Below are positions 6,296 through 15,128 of a DNA stretch of 20,644 nucleotides, piece by piece. Position 1 is the first letter of the stretch. Every line of letters starts with the position of its first letter. The stretch is from an uncultured Sphingopyxis sp. (GTDB taxonomy: Bacteria > Pseudomonadota > Alphaproteobacteria > Sphingomonadales > Sphingomonadaceae). A model generated the notes under the pieces. The model worked only from the letters and a program-made list of their open reading frames with translations. It did not search any database and had not been told where the DNA came from. The position numbers were made by a program, and so were the translations under genes. The DNA lies in the NCBI GenBank assembly GCA_937957805.1, contig CALFXW010000021.1:1-20644 (forward strand), written 5' to 3'.

Positions 6296-9200
6296 CAGCC
6301 CCCCACCACATCGGCGCAGCGGCCGCACAAATCCCCATCCTCTGCCACTTCGGGCAGATGCCGCCAGCACCGCCCGCATTTATGGTGGGTGGTGCGGGTG
6401 ACCTGTATCGCCGCCGCGTTATCGCTGGCGACGTGCGCCACAATCGCCATTTCGGCCAGCTGCGCACCATCCAATGCAGAGGCATTGGGGTAGGCGATAA
6501 CCGCTTCAAGGCTGGAACCGATGATTTTTTCGCGACGCAACGGCTCAATCGCTTCCGATATTTCTGCACGCGCGAGGAGATATGGCTGCATATACTGCGC
6601 AAGTTCAGGGTCATGCCACGCATCCGATATATCCGGCCATTCATTCAGATGCACGCTTTGCGCGTCGGGAAAGCGGGTTTTCCACACTTCCTCTGCCGTA
6701 AAGACCAAGACGGGCGCGGCATAGCGCACCAGCGCGTGGAACAGAATGTCCAGCACGCTGCGATAGGCGCGCCGTTTCAAACTGTCCGCCGCATCACAAT
6801 AGAGGCAATCTTTGCGAATATCGAAGAAAAATGCCGACAAATCCTCATTACAAAAATCGGTCAGCGCGCGGACATAAAGGTTGAAATCGAACGCATCGAC
6901 CGCGCCGCGCAACCTATTGTCCAGATCGGCCAGCAGGTGGAGCATATAGCGCTCCAGCTCCGGCATTTCGGCGACATTGGCCACCCGCTCGGCCTCGTCA
7001 AAGCCATCGAGCGCGCCCAGTAAATAGCGGAAACTATTACGCAATTTGCGATATTGATCCGACACGCCTTTGAGGATTTCATCGCCAATCCGATGATCCT
7101 CGGTAAAATCGACGCTGAGCGCCCACAGGCGGATGATGTCCGCGCCGCTCGCCTCCATCACTTTCAACGGGTCGATGGTGTTGCCGACGCTTTTGGACAT
7201 TTTCATGCCCTTGGAATCCATAGTGAACCCATGGGTCAGCACCGCGTCATAGGGGGCGCGGCCCCGCGTTGCACAGCTTTGCAGCAGAGAGCTTTGGAAC
7301 CAGCCACGATGTTGGTCCGACCCCTCCAGATAGAGGTTGCCGGGCCAGCTTAATTCCGGCCATTTGCCGCTTTCCAGCGTGAAAACATGGGTGCAGCCCG
7401 AATCAAACCACACGTCGAGGATGTCGAAAACCTGTTCAAAATCCGCTACTTCGCGGTCATCGCCCAGAAAATAGGCGGCATTTTCCGCATCCCACGCATC
7501 AACCCCATGCGCGCGCACCCGTTCGATAATCCGCGCATTGACCGCGGGGTCGTTCAGATATTGGCCGGTGCGCCGGTCAACGAACAACGTAATCGGCACG
7601 CCCCACGCCCGCTGGCGCGACAGCACCCAGTCGGGCCGCCCCTCCACCATCGAAGCAATGCGGTTGCGCCCCTTTTCCGGCACCCAGCGCGTATGGTCGA
7701 TGGCGCGCATCGCCGCCTGACGCAGGCTTTCGCCGTCCCCTTGCGCGGTGCGGATTTCAGCTTCGGTGGCGCAGCGCGGCACATTTCGGTCGATGGCGCG
7801 GTCCATCGGCACAAACCATTGCGGGGTGCAGCGATAAATGACTTTCGCCTTGGAACGCCAGCTATGCGGATAGCTGTGGGCGAAATCCGATGCCGCGATC
7901 AGCGCGCCCGCGCCGCGCAAGTCCGAACAAATCGGGCCATCGGGCGCGTTGAATTTGGGATTGATGACACTCCCCTGCCCGCCGAGCCAACCCCAGTCGG
8001 CACGATATTTGCCATCCCCCTCCACCGCGAATACCGGGTCAATGCCATTGGCTTTGCACAAGTCAAAGTCATCCTCGCCATGGTCGGGCGACATATGGAC
8101 GAGGCCGGTGCCGCTGTCGGTCGTGACAAAATCACCGGGCAAAAAGGGGCGCGGGCGTAGGTAGAATTCGGCGAGGGGAGATTGCGGATCATAATTAAGT
8201 CCCTCCCCTTCAGGAGTGCCGGGTCGTCCGGCCCCCCGGACCGGACTGAAACGGCCGGGGGCAGTTTCACCAGGCACTGGGTTGGGGTGGGGATTGTCCG
8301 TTGCCTCGACCTTTGCCGGAGAGACCCCACCCCCAGCCCCTCCCCTGAAGGGGAGGGGGGAGGTGAAATATTTTGCCATCGGGTGGCGGGCGATGGTTCC
8401 GGCAAGGTCGGAGCCTTTGCCTGACCAAAGCACCTCATGACCGATTGAAATACCGCCGCGGCCCGTCAATCGAGCCACTTCATTTCGCATGCGAGAATGT
8501 AGGCTGTCTCCGATTGCATTCCGCCAAAGCTCGTTAGCCACCAACAGCTTTTGGGGATTTGAGCGATGCCAAGCCAAAGCTGCTTCGATCGCACCTGATG
8601 CATCCTCGCCGTCTTCAACCATAAACAGCGGTTGCGAACGCTCTACCAAAACATACTCAACATCCGGCCCATAAGCCAAAGCCTGGTTGACCGGGATCGT
8701 CCAGGGCGTCGTCGTCCAGATCACCGCATGCGCGCCGACCAGTTCGGGGATGGGCGATTCAATAATCTCAAACGCCACATCAATCTGGGTGGAGGTAATG
8801 TCGGCATATTCCACCTCCGCCTCAGCCAGCGCGGTTTTTTCAACCGGCGACCACATGACGGGCTTTGCCCCGCGATAAAGCTGGCCGCTTTCGGCAAATT
8901 TCAGCAGTTCGGCGACAATCGTCGCCTCGCTGTCAAAATCCATGGTGAGGTAGGGCTTGTCCCAATTGCCCAAAATGCCCAGCCGTTTGACCTGTTCGCG
9001 CTGCACATCCACCCAATGCTGCGCATAGGCGCGGCATTCGGCGCGGAATTCCTTTACCGGCACCTCATCCTTATTCAGTTTCTTCTTGCGATACTGCTCC
9101 TCCACCTTCCATTCGATGGGCAGGCCATGGCAGTCCCAGCCCGGCACATAGGGCGCATCCTTACCCAGCAGGCTTTGCGTGCGGCACACCATATCCTTCA

Positions 9201-9429
9201 AAATATGGTTGAGCGCATGGCCGATATGCATGTCGCCATTGGCATAGGGCGGCCCGTCGTGGAGGATGAATTTTTCGCGGCCCGCGCGCGCGGCGCGCAA
9301 TTGCGCATAAAGGTCATCGGCCTGCCAGCGCGCCAAAATCCCCGGTTCCTTCTGCGGCAGCCCCGCCTTCATCGGAAAGTCGGTTTTGGGCAGAAAGACA
9401 GTGTCTCGATAATCGCGCTTTTCGGTCAT
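6295..9429 (-). CDS. ileS: Isoleucyl-tRNA synthetase with an in-frame insertion
   Basis: A class I aminoacyl-tRNA synthetase that charges tRNA-Ile and edits mischarged valine. Signature elements in order are PPYANGDMHIGHALNH (HIGH at 68-71), WTTTPWTIP in the CP1 editing domain, GTGLVHMSPDHGEDD (editing site), WFDSGCTH, KMSKS at 743-747, the anticodon-binding domain, and a C-terminal Cys4 zinc finger (CGRC at 1018-1021, CGRC at 1035-1038). At 1044 residues it is roughly 100 longer than E. coli IleS. Much of the excess is a Gly/Pro-rich stretch at about residues 356-412, encoded by a palindromic repeat (8201-8363), between the sequence ending RHPMAKYF and FYLRPRPFLPGDF. The frame stays open through it, so the gene is probably functional, as an essential gene should be. 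The start at 9429 is supported by the homologous N-terminus. Confidence 0.96.
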   Translation of the reverse strand: MTEKRDYRDTVFLPKTDFPMKAGLPQKEPGILARWQADDLYAQLRAARAGREKFILHDGPPYANGDMHIGHALNHILKDMVCRTQSLLGKDAPYVPGWDCHGLPIEWKVEEQYRKKKLNKDEVPVKEFRAECRAYAQHWVDVQREQVKRLGILGNWDKPYLTMDFDSEATIVAELLKFAESGQLYRGAKPVMWSPVEKTALAEAEVEYADITSTQIDVAFEIIESPIPELVGAHAVIWTTTPWTIPVNQALAYGPDVEYVLVERSQPLFMVEDGEDASGAIEAALAWHRSNPQKLLVANELWRNAIGDSLHSRMRNEVARLTGRGGISIGHEVLWSGKGSDLAGTIARHPMAKYFTSPLPFRGGAGGGVSPAKVEATDNPHPNPVPGETAPGRFSPVRGAGRPGTPEGEGLNYDPQSPLAEFYLRPRPFLPGDFVTTDSGTGLVHMSPDHGEDDFDLCKANGIDPVFAVEGDGKYRADWGWLGGQGSVINPKFNAPDGPICSDLRGAGALIAASDFAHSYPHSWRSKAKVIYRCTPQWFVPMDRAIDRNVPRCATEAEIRTAQGDGESLRQAAMRAIDHTRWVPEKGRNRIASMVEGRPDWVLSRQRAWGVPITLFVDRRTGQYLNDPAVNARIIERVRAHGVDAWDAENAAYFLGDDREVADFEQVFDILDVWFDSGCTHVFTLESGKWPELSWPGNLYLEGSDQHRGWFQSSLLQSCATRGRAPYDAVLTHGFTMDSKGMKMSKSVGNTIDPLKVMEASGADIIRLWALSVDFTEDHRIGDEILKGVSDQYRKLRNSFRYLLGALDGFDEAERVANVAEMPELERYMLHLLADLDNRLRGAVDAFDFNLYVRALTDFCNEDLSAFFFDIRKDCLYCDAADSLKRRAYRSVLDILFHALVRYAAPVLVFTAEEVWKTRFPDAQSVHLNEWPDISDAWHDPELAQYMQPYLLARAEISEAIEPLRREKIIGSSLEAVIAYPNASALDGAQLAEMAIVAHVASDNAAAIQVTRTTHHKCGRCWRHLPEVAEDGDLCGRCADVVGG
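8201..8363 (-). repeat. Palindromic repeat (REP/MITE-like) inserted in the ileS coding region
   Basis: The outer ends form a perfect 14-base inverted repeat: CCCTCCCCTTCAGG at 8201-8214 and CCTGAAGGGGAGGG at 8344-8357. The right end is itself a hairpin: CCCCTCCCCT (8337-8346), GA, AGGGGAGGGG (8349-8358). Next to it, GGGGTGGGG (8284-8292) pairs with CCCCACCCC (8325-8333). There is no transposase. Sequences of the type CCCCACCCCCAGCCCCTCCCC next to an AAGGGGAGGGG arm are, from memory, dispersed repeats of sphingomonad and other alphaproteobacterial genomes. The element is translated in frame within ileS. Exact borders and any target duplication cannot be fixed without an uninterrupted homologue. 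Confidence 0.8.
8215..8278. repeat. Three-stem core inside the ileS repeat element
   Basis: An outer pair, AGTGCC (8215-8220) with GGCACT (8273-8278), encloses two hairpins: GTCCGG-CCCC-CCGGAC (8226-8241) and TGAAAC (8247-8252) with GTTTCA (8264-8269). Together they could fold as a three-way junction in DNA or RNA. This is read directly from the sequence; stability was not computed. Confidence 0.6.
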
Positions 9430-9493
9430 GGCGGCGGCATTAGCGCAATGGCTGCAAAAAAGGAAAGCCGAGATTTGGATAGGAAGCGCGACA

Positions 9494-10441
9494 TTAATGA
9501 TGCCGCGCCATAACCTCTGCCGTCAGCACATAGCGCGCGCGGTCACAATCGGCCGCCATTTGCGTTTTCAACTGCTCAATATTGCTGAACCGCGCCTCAT
9601 CCCGCAGATAGCTGTGAAAGGCGACTTCGACCGTTTCGCCATATAAATCACCGCTATAGCCCAGCAAATGCACCTCCAGCTTTTCGACCGGCGGCTCAAA
9701 CTGCGGGCGCACGCCCATGTTGGCCGCGCCGCGTAACACACGGCCATCAGGCAGTTTGACGCTGACTGCATAGACACCATAGCGCGGGCGCAAATAGGTG
9801 GAGAGCGCGACATTGATCGTCGGGAAACCCAAAGTGCGCCCGACCTTGTCGCCATGTTCCACCTCCCCCTCTATGGCAAAGGGCCGGGTGAGGAGGAAGG
9901 CCGCTTCGCCGGGGTCGCCATCCACCAAGGCTTCACGGATGCGTGAGGAGGAGACGGGTTCGCCCAAATTATTGACCGGATCGACCGCACGATACGCAAA
10001 TTTGCCATCGTCCGCCGCCGCTTGCAGCGTTTTGGCCGAACCGCGCTTTTCACGGCCAAAGCCAAAGTCGCTGCCGGTGACAATGCCGCCCGCCCCAAAG
10101 CGTTCGACAAGCAATTTGTCGATAAAATCTTCGGCGCTGGTCGCCGCCATTTCGGGGCCAAATTCAATCAGCAGCATGGCCGACGCGCCCGCCGCTGCAA
10201 ATAAATGCTGGCGCTGCGACAGGTTGGTCAGGCGAAATGGGCGCGCGGCGGGTTGGAACAAATTGACAGGATGGGGGTCAAAACTGGCGACGATCAGCGG
10301 CACCGCCATCTTGTCCGCCAGCTGATTTGCCGCGCGCACCACCGCCTGATGCCCGCTGTGGAACCCGTCAAAATTGCCCAGCGCAATTACCGCGCCGCGC
10401 AGCGCGTCGGGCATCATCTGGCTCGAATAAATACGTTGCAT
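9494..10441 (-). CDS. ribF: Bifunctional riboflavin kinase / FAD synthetase
   Basis: A cytoplasmic enzyme that phosphorylates riboflavin to FMN and adenylylates FMN to FAD. The length of 315 residues is typical. The N-terminal FMN adenylyltransferase domain shows ALGNFDGFHSGHQAV (22-34), FDPHP, VTGSDFGFGREKRGS and SSSRIREAL. The C-terminal kinase domain shows GRTLGFPTINV, GVYAV, NMGVRPQF and the LxVHLL strand followed by DLYGETVEV. The ATG at 10441 was chosen because the N-terminus is normal for the family. It lies 64 bases upstream of ileS and 33 bases downstream of the dipeptidase gene; ribF-ileS-lspA is a widespread gene order. Confidence 0.96.
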   Translation of the reverse strand: MQRIYSSQMMPDALRGAVIALGNFDGFHSGHQAVVRAANQLADKMAVPLIVASFDPHPVNLFQPAARPFRLTNLSQRQHLFAAAGASAMLLIEFGPEMAATSAEDFIDKLLVERFGAGGIVTGSDFGFGREKRGSAKTLQAAADDGKFAYRAVDPVNNLGEPVSSSRIREALVDGDPGEAAFLLTRPFAIEGEVEHGDKVGRTLGFPTINVALSTYLRPRYGVYAVSVKLPDGRVLRGAANMGVRPQFEPPVEKLEVHLLGYSGDLYGETVEVAFHSYLRDEARFSNIEQLKTQMAADCDRARYVLTAEVMARHH

Positions 10442-10474
10442 ATCACCCCATTTTGTAGCGGGTTGTAACGGTGA

Positions 10475-11638
10475 TTATCGCGCTGGCAATGCCGCGCGCA
10501 GCACGCGTATGACATTGCCGCCCATCGCCTTGGCAATGTCATCATCGCTGAACCCCGCATCCTTGAGCGCGCTGGTCAGGAGCGCGAGGCGCGATGCGTC
10601 ATATCCCGTGGTCACCGCGCCATCAAAATCACTGCCCAGCGCGACATGGTCAATCCCGACGAGGTTGCGGACATGCGCCATCGCGCGCGCGGTGTCGGCA
10701 GGTTCGGTGCCGCACACGGCGGCGGACCACAGGCCAATGCCCACCACCCCGCCGGTGCGCGCAACGCCGCGAATTTCATCATCATTCAGGTTGCGGTTTT
10801 CGTTGCAGGTCGCCTGCACCCCGCCATGGCTGAAGACAACCGGCTTGGTCGCCATCGCCAATATGTCGGCGACGCAGGCATGGCTGCAATGCGCAATGTC
10901 GACGACCATGCCGCGCCGTTCCATTTCGCGCAGCACCCTGCGGCCAAGCGGCGTCAGCCCACCCTTTTGCCGCCCGTGCATCGACCCGGCGAGCGCATTG
11001 TCAAAGAAATGGGTAAAGCCCGCCATGCGCACCCCGGCGCGATAAAGGGTGTCGAGATTGTCGAAACGCCCCTCCAGATTCTGCAATCCCTCCACCGAAA
11101 ATAACGCGCCCGTCACATCACGCCCCGCCGCGCGGTCCGCCAATAATCGGTCGAGGTCGGCAACGGTCAATATCTGCCGCAAGCGGCCATGGCTGGCGGC
11201 CGCCGCGCCGCGCAATTTTGCACCATGCCAGAGCGTGCGACCAAGCGGGGAAAACCAGCTCGACATCGGCTGGCGCTGAAACATGGTGAGCAGCCAGAGG
11301 TTATCGCTATCGTCATTGCTTTGGTAATTTTGCCCCCACGGCGTTTGCGAGACGGAGGAAAAGACCTGCAACGCGACATGCCCGTCGCGCAGGCGTGGCA
11401 GGTCAACCTGCCCCTGCCCGCTGCGGTCCAAAATATTGCGCTGCCACAGCAGGCTGTCACCATGGAGGTCGGCGATGGTGAGCCGCGCGTGGAGCGCAGC
11501 AGCGGCGGACGAAACGCGCGCATTGGTGCCGACCACTTTATTCATCGACCGTTCGGCGATGCCGGGCAGGAAAATCACCCCGAACAGCAGCAACAGCAAC
11601 AGGATAAGCGCCGACCAGCCAAATATCCGCTTCACCAT
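10475..11638 (-). CDS. Membrane-anchored dipeptidase, peptidase family M19
   Basis: A zinc-dependent dipeptidase of the renal dipeptidase family (M19, amidohydrolase fold). The 387 residues begin with a membrane segment at about 5-27 (LILLLLLLFGVIFLP), so the enzyme is probably anchored with its catalytic domain in the periplasm. Zinc ligands are seen in ADLHGDS (His59, Asp61), the bridging Glu in FSVEGLQNLEG, the His of VDIAHCS and the His of FSHGG, followed by NENRNLNDDEIR. The C-terminal part has GIDHVALGSDFDGAV, the usual M19 end. The gene sits 5 bases after folA and is very likely co-transcribed. Its natural substrate (a cell-wall, D-amino-acid or other dipeptide) cannot be read from the sequence. 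Confidence 0.93.
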   Translation of the reverse strand: MVKRIFGWSALILLLLLLFGVIFLPGIAERSMNKVVGTNARVSSAAAALHARLTIADLHGDSLLWQRNILDRSGQGQVDLPRLRDGHVALQVFSSVSQTPWGQNYQSNDDSDNLWLLTMFQRQPMSSWFSPLGRTLWHGAKLRGAAAASHGRLRQILTVADLDRLLADRAAGRDVTGALFSVEGLQNLEGRFDNLDTLYRAGVRMAGFTHFFDNALAGSMHGRQKGGLTPLGRRVLREMERRGMVVDIAHCSHACVADILAMATKPVVFSHGGVQATCNENRNLNDDEIRGVARTGGVVGIGLWSAAVCGTEPADTARAMAHVRNLVGIDHVALGSDFDGAVTTGYDASRLALLTSALKDAGFSDDDIAKAMGGNVIRVLRAALPAR

Positions 11639-11643
11639 GCGCC

Positions 11644-12147
11644 TTATCCCTCCGTTTCGGCCCGCCGCTGATAGGTAACAAAATCAAAGGCAGGTCGCCC
11701 ATCCTCCGCCCCATGCGGATCGCGCGCGACCTCACGCCAGATCGCCATGTCGGGCGCATCAATGCGCACGTCCCCGTCGGGTGACAAATGCACCTCGGTC
11801 AGTTCGATGCGGTCTGCGAGCGGCACGGCCTGCGCATAAATCTCCCCCCCGCCGATGACGCAAACATGCGGCGCATTGGCAAGGGCGAGCGCCTCTGCCA
11901 GCGAGCCGGCGCGTTCCGCCCCGTCAGCTTCCCAGCCTGCGTCACGGGTGATGACGATATGCCGCCGCCCGTCGAGCAGGCCGGGCAGCGAATCAAAGGT
12001 GCGCCGCCCCATGATCATCGGGCGGCCCATGGTGATTTGCTTGAAATGGCGCAGATCGTCGGGCAATTTCCACGGCAAACGCCCGTCGCGGCCAATAACG
12101 CCATTGTCCGCACGCGCGATGACGATGATGATTTCAGGGTGGTTCAT
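11644..12147 (-). CDS. folA: Dihydrofolate reductase
   Basis: This enzyme reduces dihydrofolate to tetrahydrofolate with NADPH. The 167 residues have the motifs IVIARADNGVIGRDGRLPW, then KLPDDLRHFK with the active-site acid Asp31 (equivalent to Asp27 in E. coli), GRPMIMGRRTFDSLP for cofactor binding, and VCVIGGGEIYAQAVPLADRI. The start at 12147 forms an ATGA overlap with the purK stop; a longer open frame into purK was rejected because only this start gives the normal DHFR N-terminus. There is no thyA next to it, unlike many bacteria. Linkage to purEK ties purine and one-carbon metabolism together. Confidence 0.96.
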   Translation of the reverse strand: MNHPEIIIVIARADNGVIGRDGRLPWKLPDDLRHFKQITMGRPMIMGRRTFDSLPGLLDGRRHIVITRDAGWEADGAERAGSLAEALALANAPHVCVIGGGEIYAQAVPLADRIELTEVHLSPDGDVRIDAPDMAIWREVARDPHGAEDGRPAFDFVTYQRRAETEG

Positions 12148-13219
12148 GCCGCCTCCACCCGCGTCACATGGCCCATTTTGCGCCCCGCGCGCGGCGCGCC
12201 CTTGCCATAGAGGTGGAGGTGCGCGCCCCCCTGCGCCAGCCAGCTTGCCCAATCTTCGGCATCCGCCCCGATCAGATTGTCCATGGTGACCCGGCGCCCG
12301 GTCAGCCCGGTTGCACCAAGCGGCAGGCCGCAAATCGCGCGGATATGATTTTCAAACTGGCTGGTCACCGCCCCTTCGATTGTCCAATGACCGCTGTTGT
12401 GGACGCGCGGGGCCAGTTCGTTGAACAAGGGGCCATCATCGGTCGCGAAAAATTCGCAGGCCATGACGCCGACATAATCGAGCGTCGCTGCCAGCCCCTC
12501 AGCATGGTGCCGCGCCATAGCGATCTGGTCGGCCATTTCGGGCGGCGCAGGGATGTTCGACTGGCGCAAAATCCCGTCGACATGGCGATTTTCCGGCGCA
12601 TCCCAAAAACGCACTTCTCCATCCTGCCCGCGCACCAGCAGGATTGAAAATTCGCCGGTAAAGTCGATTTTCTTTTCGAGCACTGCACGGCCATTGCCAA
12701 TCGCGGCCCAAGCCGCCGTCGCATCATCCGGGCTGTCGACACGCGCCTGCCCCTTGCCGTCATAGCCATCGCGCGCGGTTTTGAGGATGGCGGGCGTGCC
12801 AATGTCCGCGACCGCAGCGGCCAGTGCAGCGGCGGAGCGTATTTCCGCCCATGGGGCGAGCGGCACGCCGCAGCTTGCAGCAAATTGCTTTTCCGCCACC
12901 CTGTCCTGCGCGACGGCGAGCGCGTCGACCGGGGGAAAGAGCGGGCGATGTTCGGCAAGGAAGCGCATAGTATCGACCGGCACATTTTCAAATTCAAAGC
13001 TGATGACATCAACCTGTCCGGCAAAGCCGCCGAGCGCGCGCATATCATCATAGGCCGCATGGGTTATATGCTGCGCGGTGGCGGCGGCAACCGCCCCCTC
13101 CTCCGGCGCGAAAATATGGGTGATATAGCCCAATTGTGCTGCCGCAATGCCCAACATGCGGCCCAATTGTCCGCCACCGACAATGCCAATCGTTGCGCCG
13201 GGGGCGAGCATCTTGCCCG

Positions 13220-13223
<4 letters not shown>
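12144..13223 (-). CDS. purK: N5-carboxyaminoimidazole ribonucleotide synthase
   Basis: An ATP-grasp enzyme that carboxylates AIR with ATP and bicarbonate in purine synthesis. The 359 residues start with MTGKMLAPGATIGIVGGGQL, where IGIVGGGQLGRM is the family signature. They continue with ISFEFENVP, an ATP-grasp segment ILKTARDGYDGKGQ, and the late motif FNELAPRVHNSGHWTIEG. The start at 13223 overlaps the purE stop (ATGA); a longer open frame into purE with a Gly-rich extension was rejected. It acts together with PurE, encoded just upstream. Confidence 0.96.
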
Positions 13224-13702
<479 letters not shown>

Positions 13703-13897
13703 GTCATCTGCCCCAAAATATGCGCCCGCGATGGCACAATCTGCCCCTGTCGGATAGCGAGGCTGCGGCCAATCAGCAATCGCCAACCGCTGCTGCGCCA
13801 AAATGATGCGGTTTGCTACCATGTGTTAAGGGTTTGTGCGCTATGCCCCTTGCGCCCCGAGCTATTTTGTTGCCCGGTGCCTGAGGCTGGAGGTTGG
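13703..13897. other. Divergent intergenic region between purE and the GGDEF gene
   Basis: About 195 bases that must hold the promoters of the purE cluster and of the diguanylate cyclase gene. I find no convincing -35/-10 pair, operator palindrome or small RNA by eye. Part of it is open in the purE frame (to 13822), which probably reflects GC-rich composition. Confidence 0.5.
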
Positions 13898-14509
13898 ATG
13901 AAACAGACGCCGATACTGGTTGACGATAATGTCGTCGCCACCTCTTTGACGGAGGCGGAGCTGGCAACGCTGCGCGTTGAAATCACCCGATTGCAACGCG
14001 AAAACCGCGCGCTTTCGATTGCCTTGGCCGAAATGGAACGGGTGGCACAGCGTGATATGCTGACGCCCTTGTTCAACCGGCGCTATTTTCTGTCCGCGCT
14101 GCACCAGCGGCTCGCCAATGCTGACCGTGACGGTGGGCGCACCGCGCTCATCTATGTCGATGTCGATGGCCTGAAACGGATCAACGATGCCCATGGTCAT
14201 GGCGCGGGCGATCTGGCGCTGATCGAAGTGGCCGCACGGTTGATGGAAAGTGCCCGGCGCGGTGATGTTGTCGCGCGTATCGGCGGCGATGAATATGGCA
14301 TGCTGATCGACAATATCGGTGCAGGCGAAGCGCGCGCGCTCATCCGCCATATGCGCGCCGCGATTGTCAGTGAACCGCTCGAACTCGACGAAGGCAATGT
14401 GCAACTATCGGCGGCCTTTGGCCTGACGATGCTCGAAGCCGGTCGTACGGCGGAGGATGTCATCGGCAGCGCCGATGCGGACATGTATCGGTCGAAGCGC
14501 GATCATTAA
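13898..14509 (+). CDS. Stand-alone GGDEF protein (putative diguanylate cyclase)
   Basis: A 203-residue protein with a short helical region (about 18-50, probable coiled coil, EAELATLRVEITRLQRENRA) and one GGDEF domain. The domain contains RDMLTPLFNRRYF, IYVDVDGLKRINDAHGHGAG and RIGGDEYGML. The signature is GGDEY (129-133) rather than GGDEF; the catalytic G-G-D/E-E core is intact, so it may well make c-di-GMP from GTP. An inhibitory I-site, RxxD (Arg120-Asp123), sits at the right distance before it, which implies product feedback. There is no membrane segment or sensor domain, so it is probably cytosolic and activated through dimerisation. The start at 13898 was chosen for the GGAGG ribosome binding site just upstream; the open frame extends to 13436, but that part is antisense to purE. 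Confidence 0.9.
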   Translation: MKQTPILVDDNVVATSLTEAELATLRVEITRLQRENRALSIALAEMERVAQRDMLTPLFNRRYFLSALHQRLANADRDGGRTALIYVDVDGLKRINDAHGHGAGDLALIEVAARLMESARRGDVVARIGGDEYGMLIDNIGAGEARALIRHMRAAIVSEPLELDEGNVQLSAAFGLTMLEAGRTAEDVIGSADADMYRSKRDH

Positions 14510-14511
14510 TT

Positions 14512-14538
14512 GGGCGGGCGAGCCGCCATGGCCCGCCC
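14512..14538. terminator. Possible bidirectional stem-loop between convergent genes
   Basis: GGGCGGGC (14512-14519) pairs with GCCCGCCC (14531-14538) around an 11-base loop, between the ends of the GGDEF gene and pal. No T-run follows on the plus strand; on the minus strand AATTAAT follows. It may stop transcription from either side, but weakly. Confidence 0.35.
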
Positions 14539-14555
14539 CGCCCCATTGTCCGCCC

Positions 14556-15071
14556 CTATTGGACAGTTACGGTCACCGCGCGGCGGTTCTGCGCCCAGGC
14601 GCTTTCATCCGAACCCAGTGCCACCGGGCGTTCCTTGCCATAAGAAATGACCGACAGGCGCGCGCCATCAACCCCCAATGAAATCAGGAAATTGCGCGCG
14701 GCATTGGCGCGCCGTTCGCCCAGCGCAATATTATATTCGCGCGTGCCGCGCTCGTCGGCATGCCCCTCCACTGTCGCGCGGACATTGGGGTAACGGCGCA
14801 GCCATTCGGCCTGACTGGTAAGCGCGGCGCGGTCGATATCGTCGATATTATAGCGGTCGGTATCGAAATAAATCACATCGCTCGATACGGAGCGGACGAA
14901 ATCGGCCTGACTGCCCGGCACCACGGCGTTGGCAACCCCGCCTGTGTTGGCGTTGGCATCATAACCGCTGTCGGCCACCGGGGGCAATTCAGCGGGCGCG
15001 CGGCGACCGGCGCAGCCACTAACCGCGAGAATCGTGAAAGCCATCAACATGGCTTTATGGGTGTTGCGCAT
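14556..15071 (-). CDS. pal: Peptidoglycan-associated lipoprotein Pal
   Basis: An outer-membrane lipoprotein that binds peptidoglycan and, with TolB, links the outer membrane to the cell wall during division. The 171 residues have a signal peptide ending in the lipobox VSGC (Cys20), a flexible linker, and an OmpA-like C-terminal domain with VIYFDTDRYNI, TVEGHADERGTREYNIALGE, RRANAARNFL and the final YGKERP. The ATG at 15071 has the ribosome binding site AGGAG at good spacing, better than the upstream in-frame alternative at 15113. It is the last gene of the tol-pal cluster, 57 bases after tolB, and needs LspA (encoded in this window) for maturation. Confidence 0.96.
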   Translation of the reverse strand: MRNTHKAMLMAFTILAVSGCAGRRAPAELPPVADSGYDANANTGGVANAVVPGSQADFVRSVSSDVIYFDTDRYNIDDIDRAALTSQAEWLRRYPNVRATVEGHADERGTREYNIALGERRANAARNFLISLGVDGARLSVISYGKERPVALGSDESAWAQNRRAVTVTVQ

Positions 15072-15128
15072 GACTATCTCCTTATTCTGTCTCACGCTCA
15101 ATCGAGGCATCATTGCCCCTTTGTGCCA

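Noticed and set aside
5705..6493. Open frame of 262 codons antisense to lspA
   Set aside because: Composition is rich in Arg, His and Pro, typical of an antisense shadow; lspA has all family motifs.
13703..13822. N-terminal extension of PurE or an upstream small gene
   Set aside because: The frame is open to an ATG at 13822, but the 40 added residues match nothing I recognise, and the start at 13702 gives the standard PurE N-terminus.
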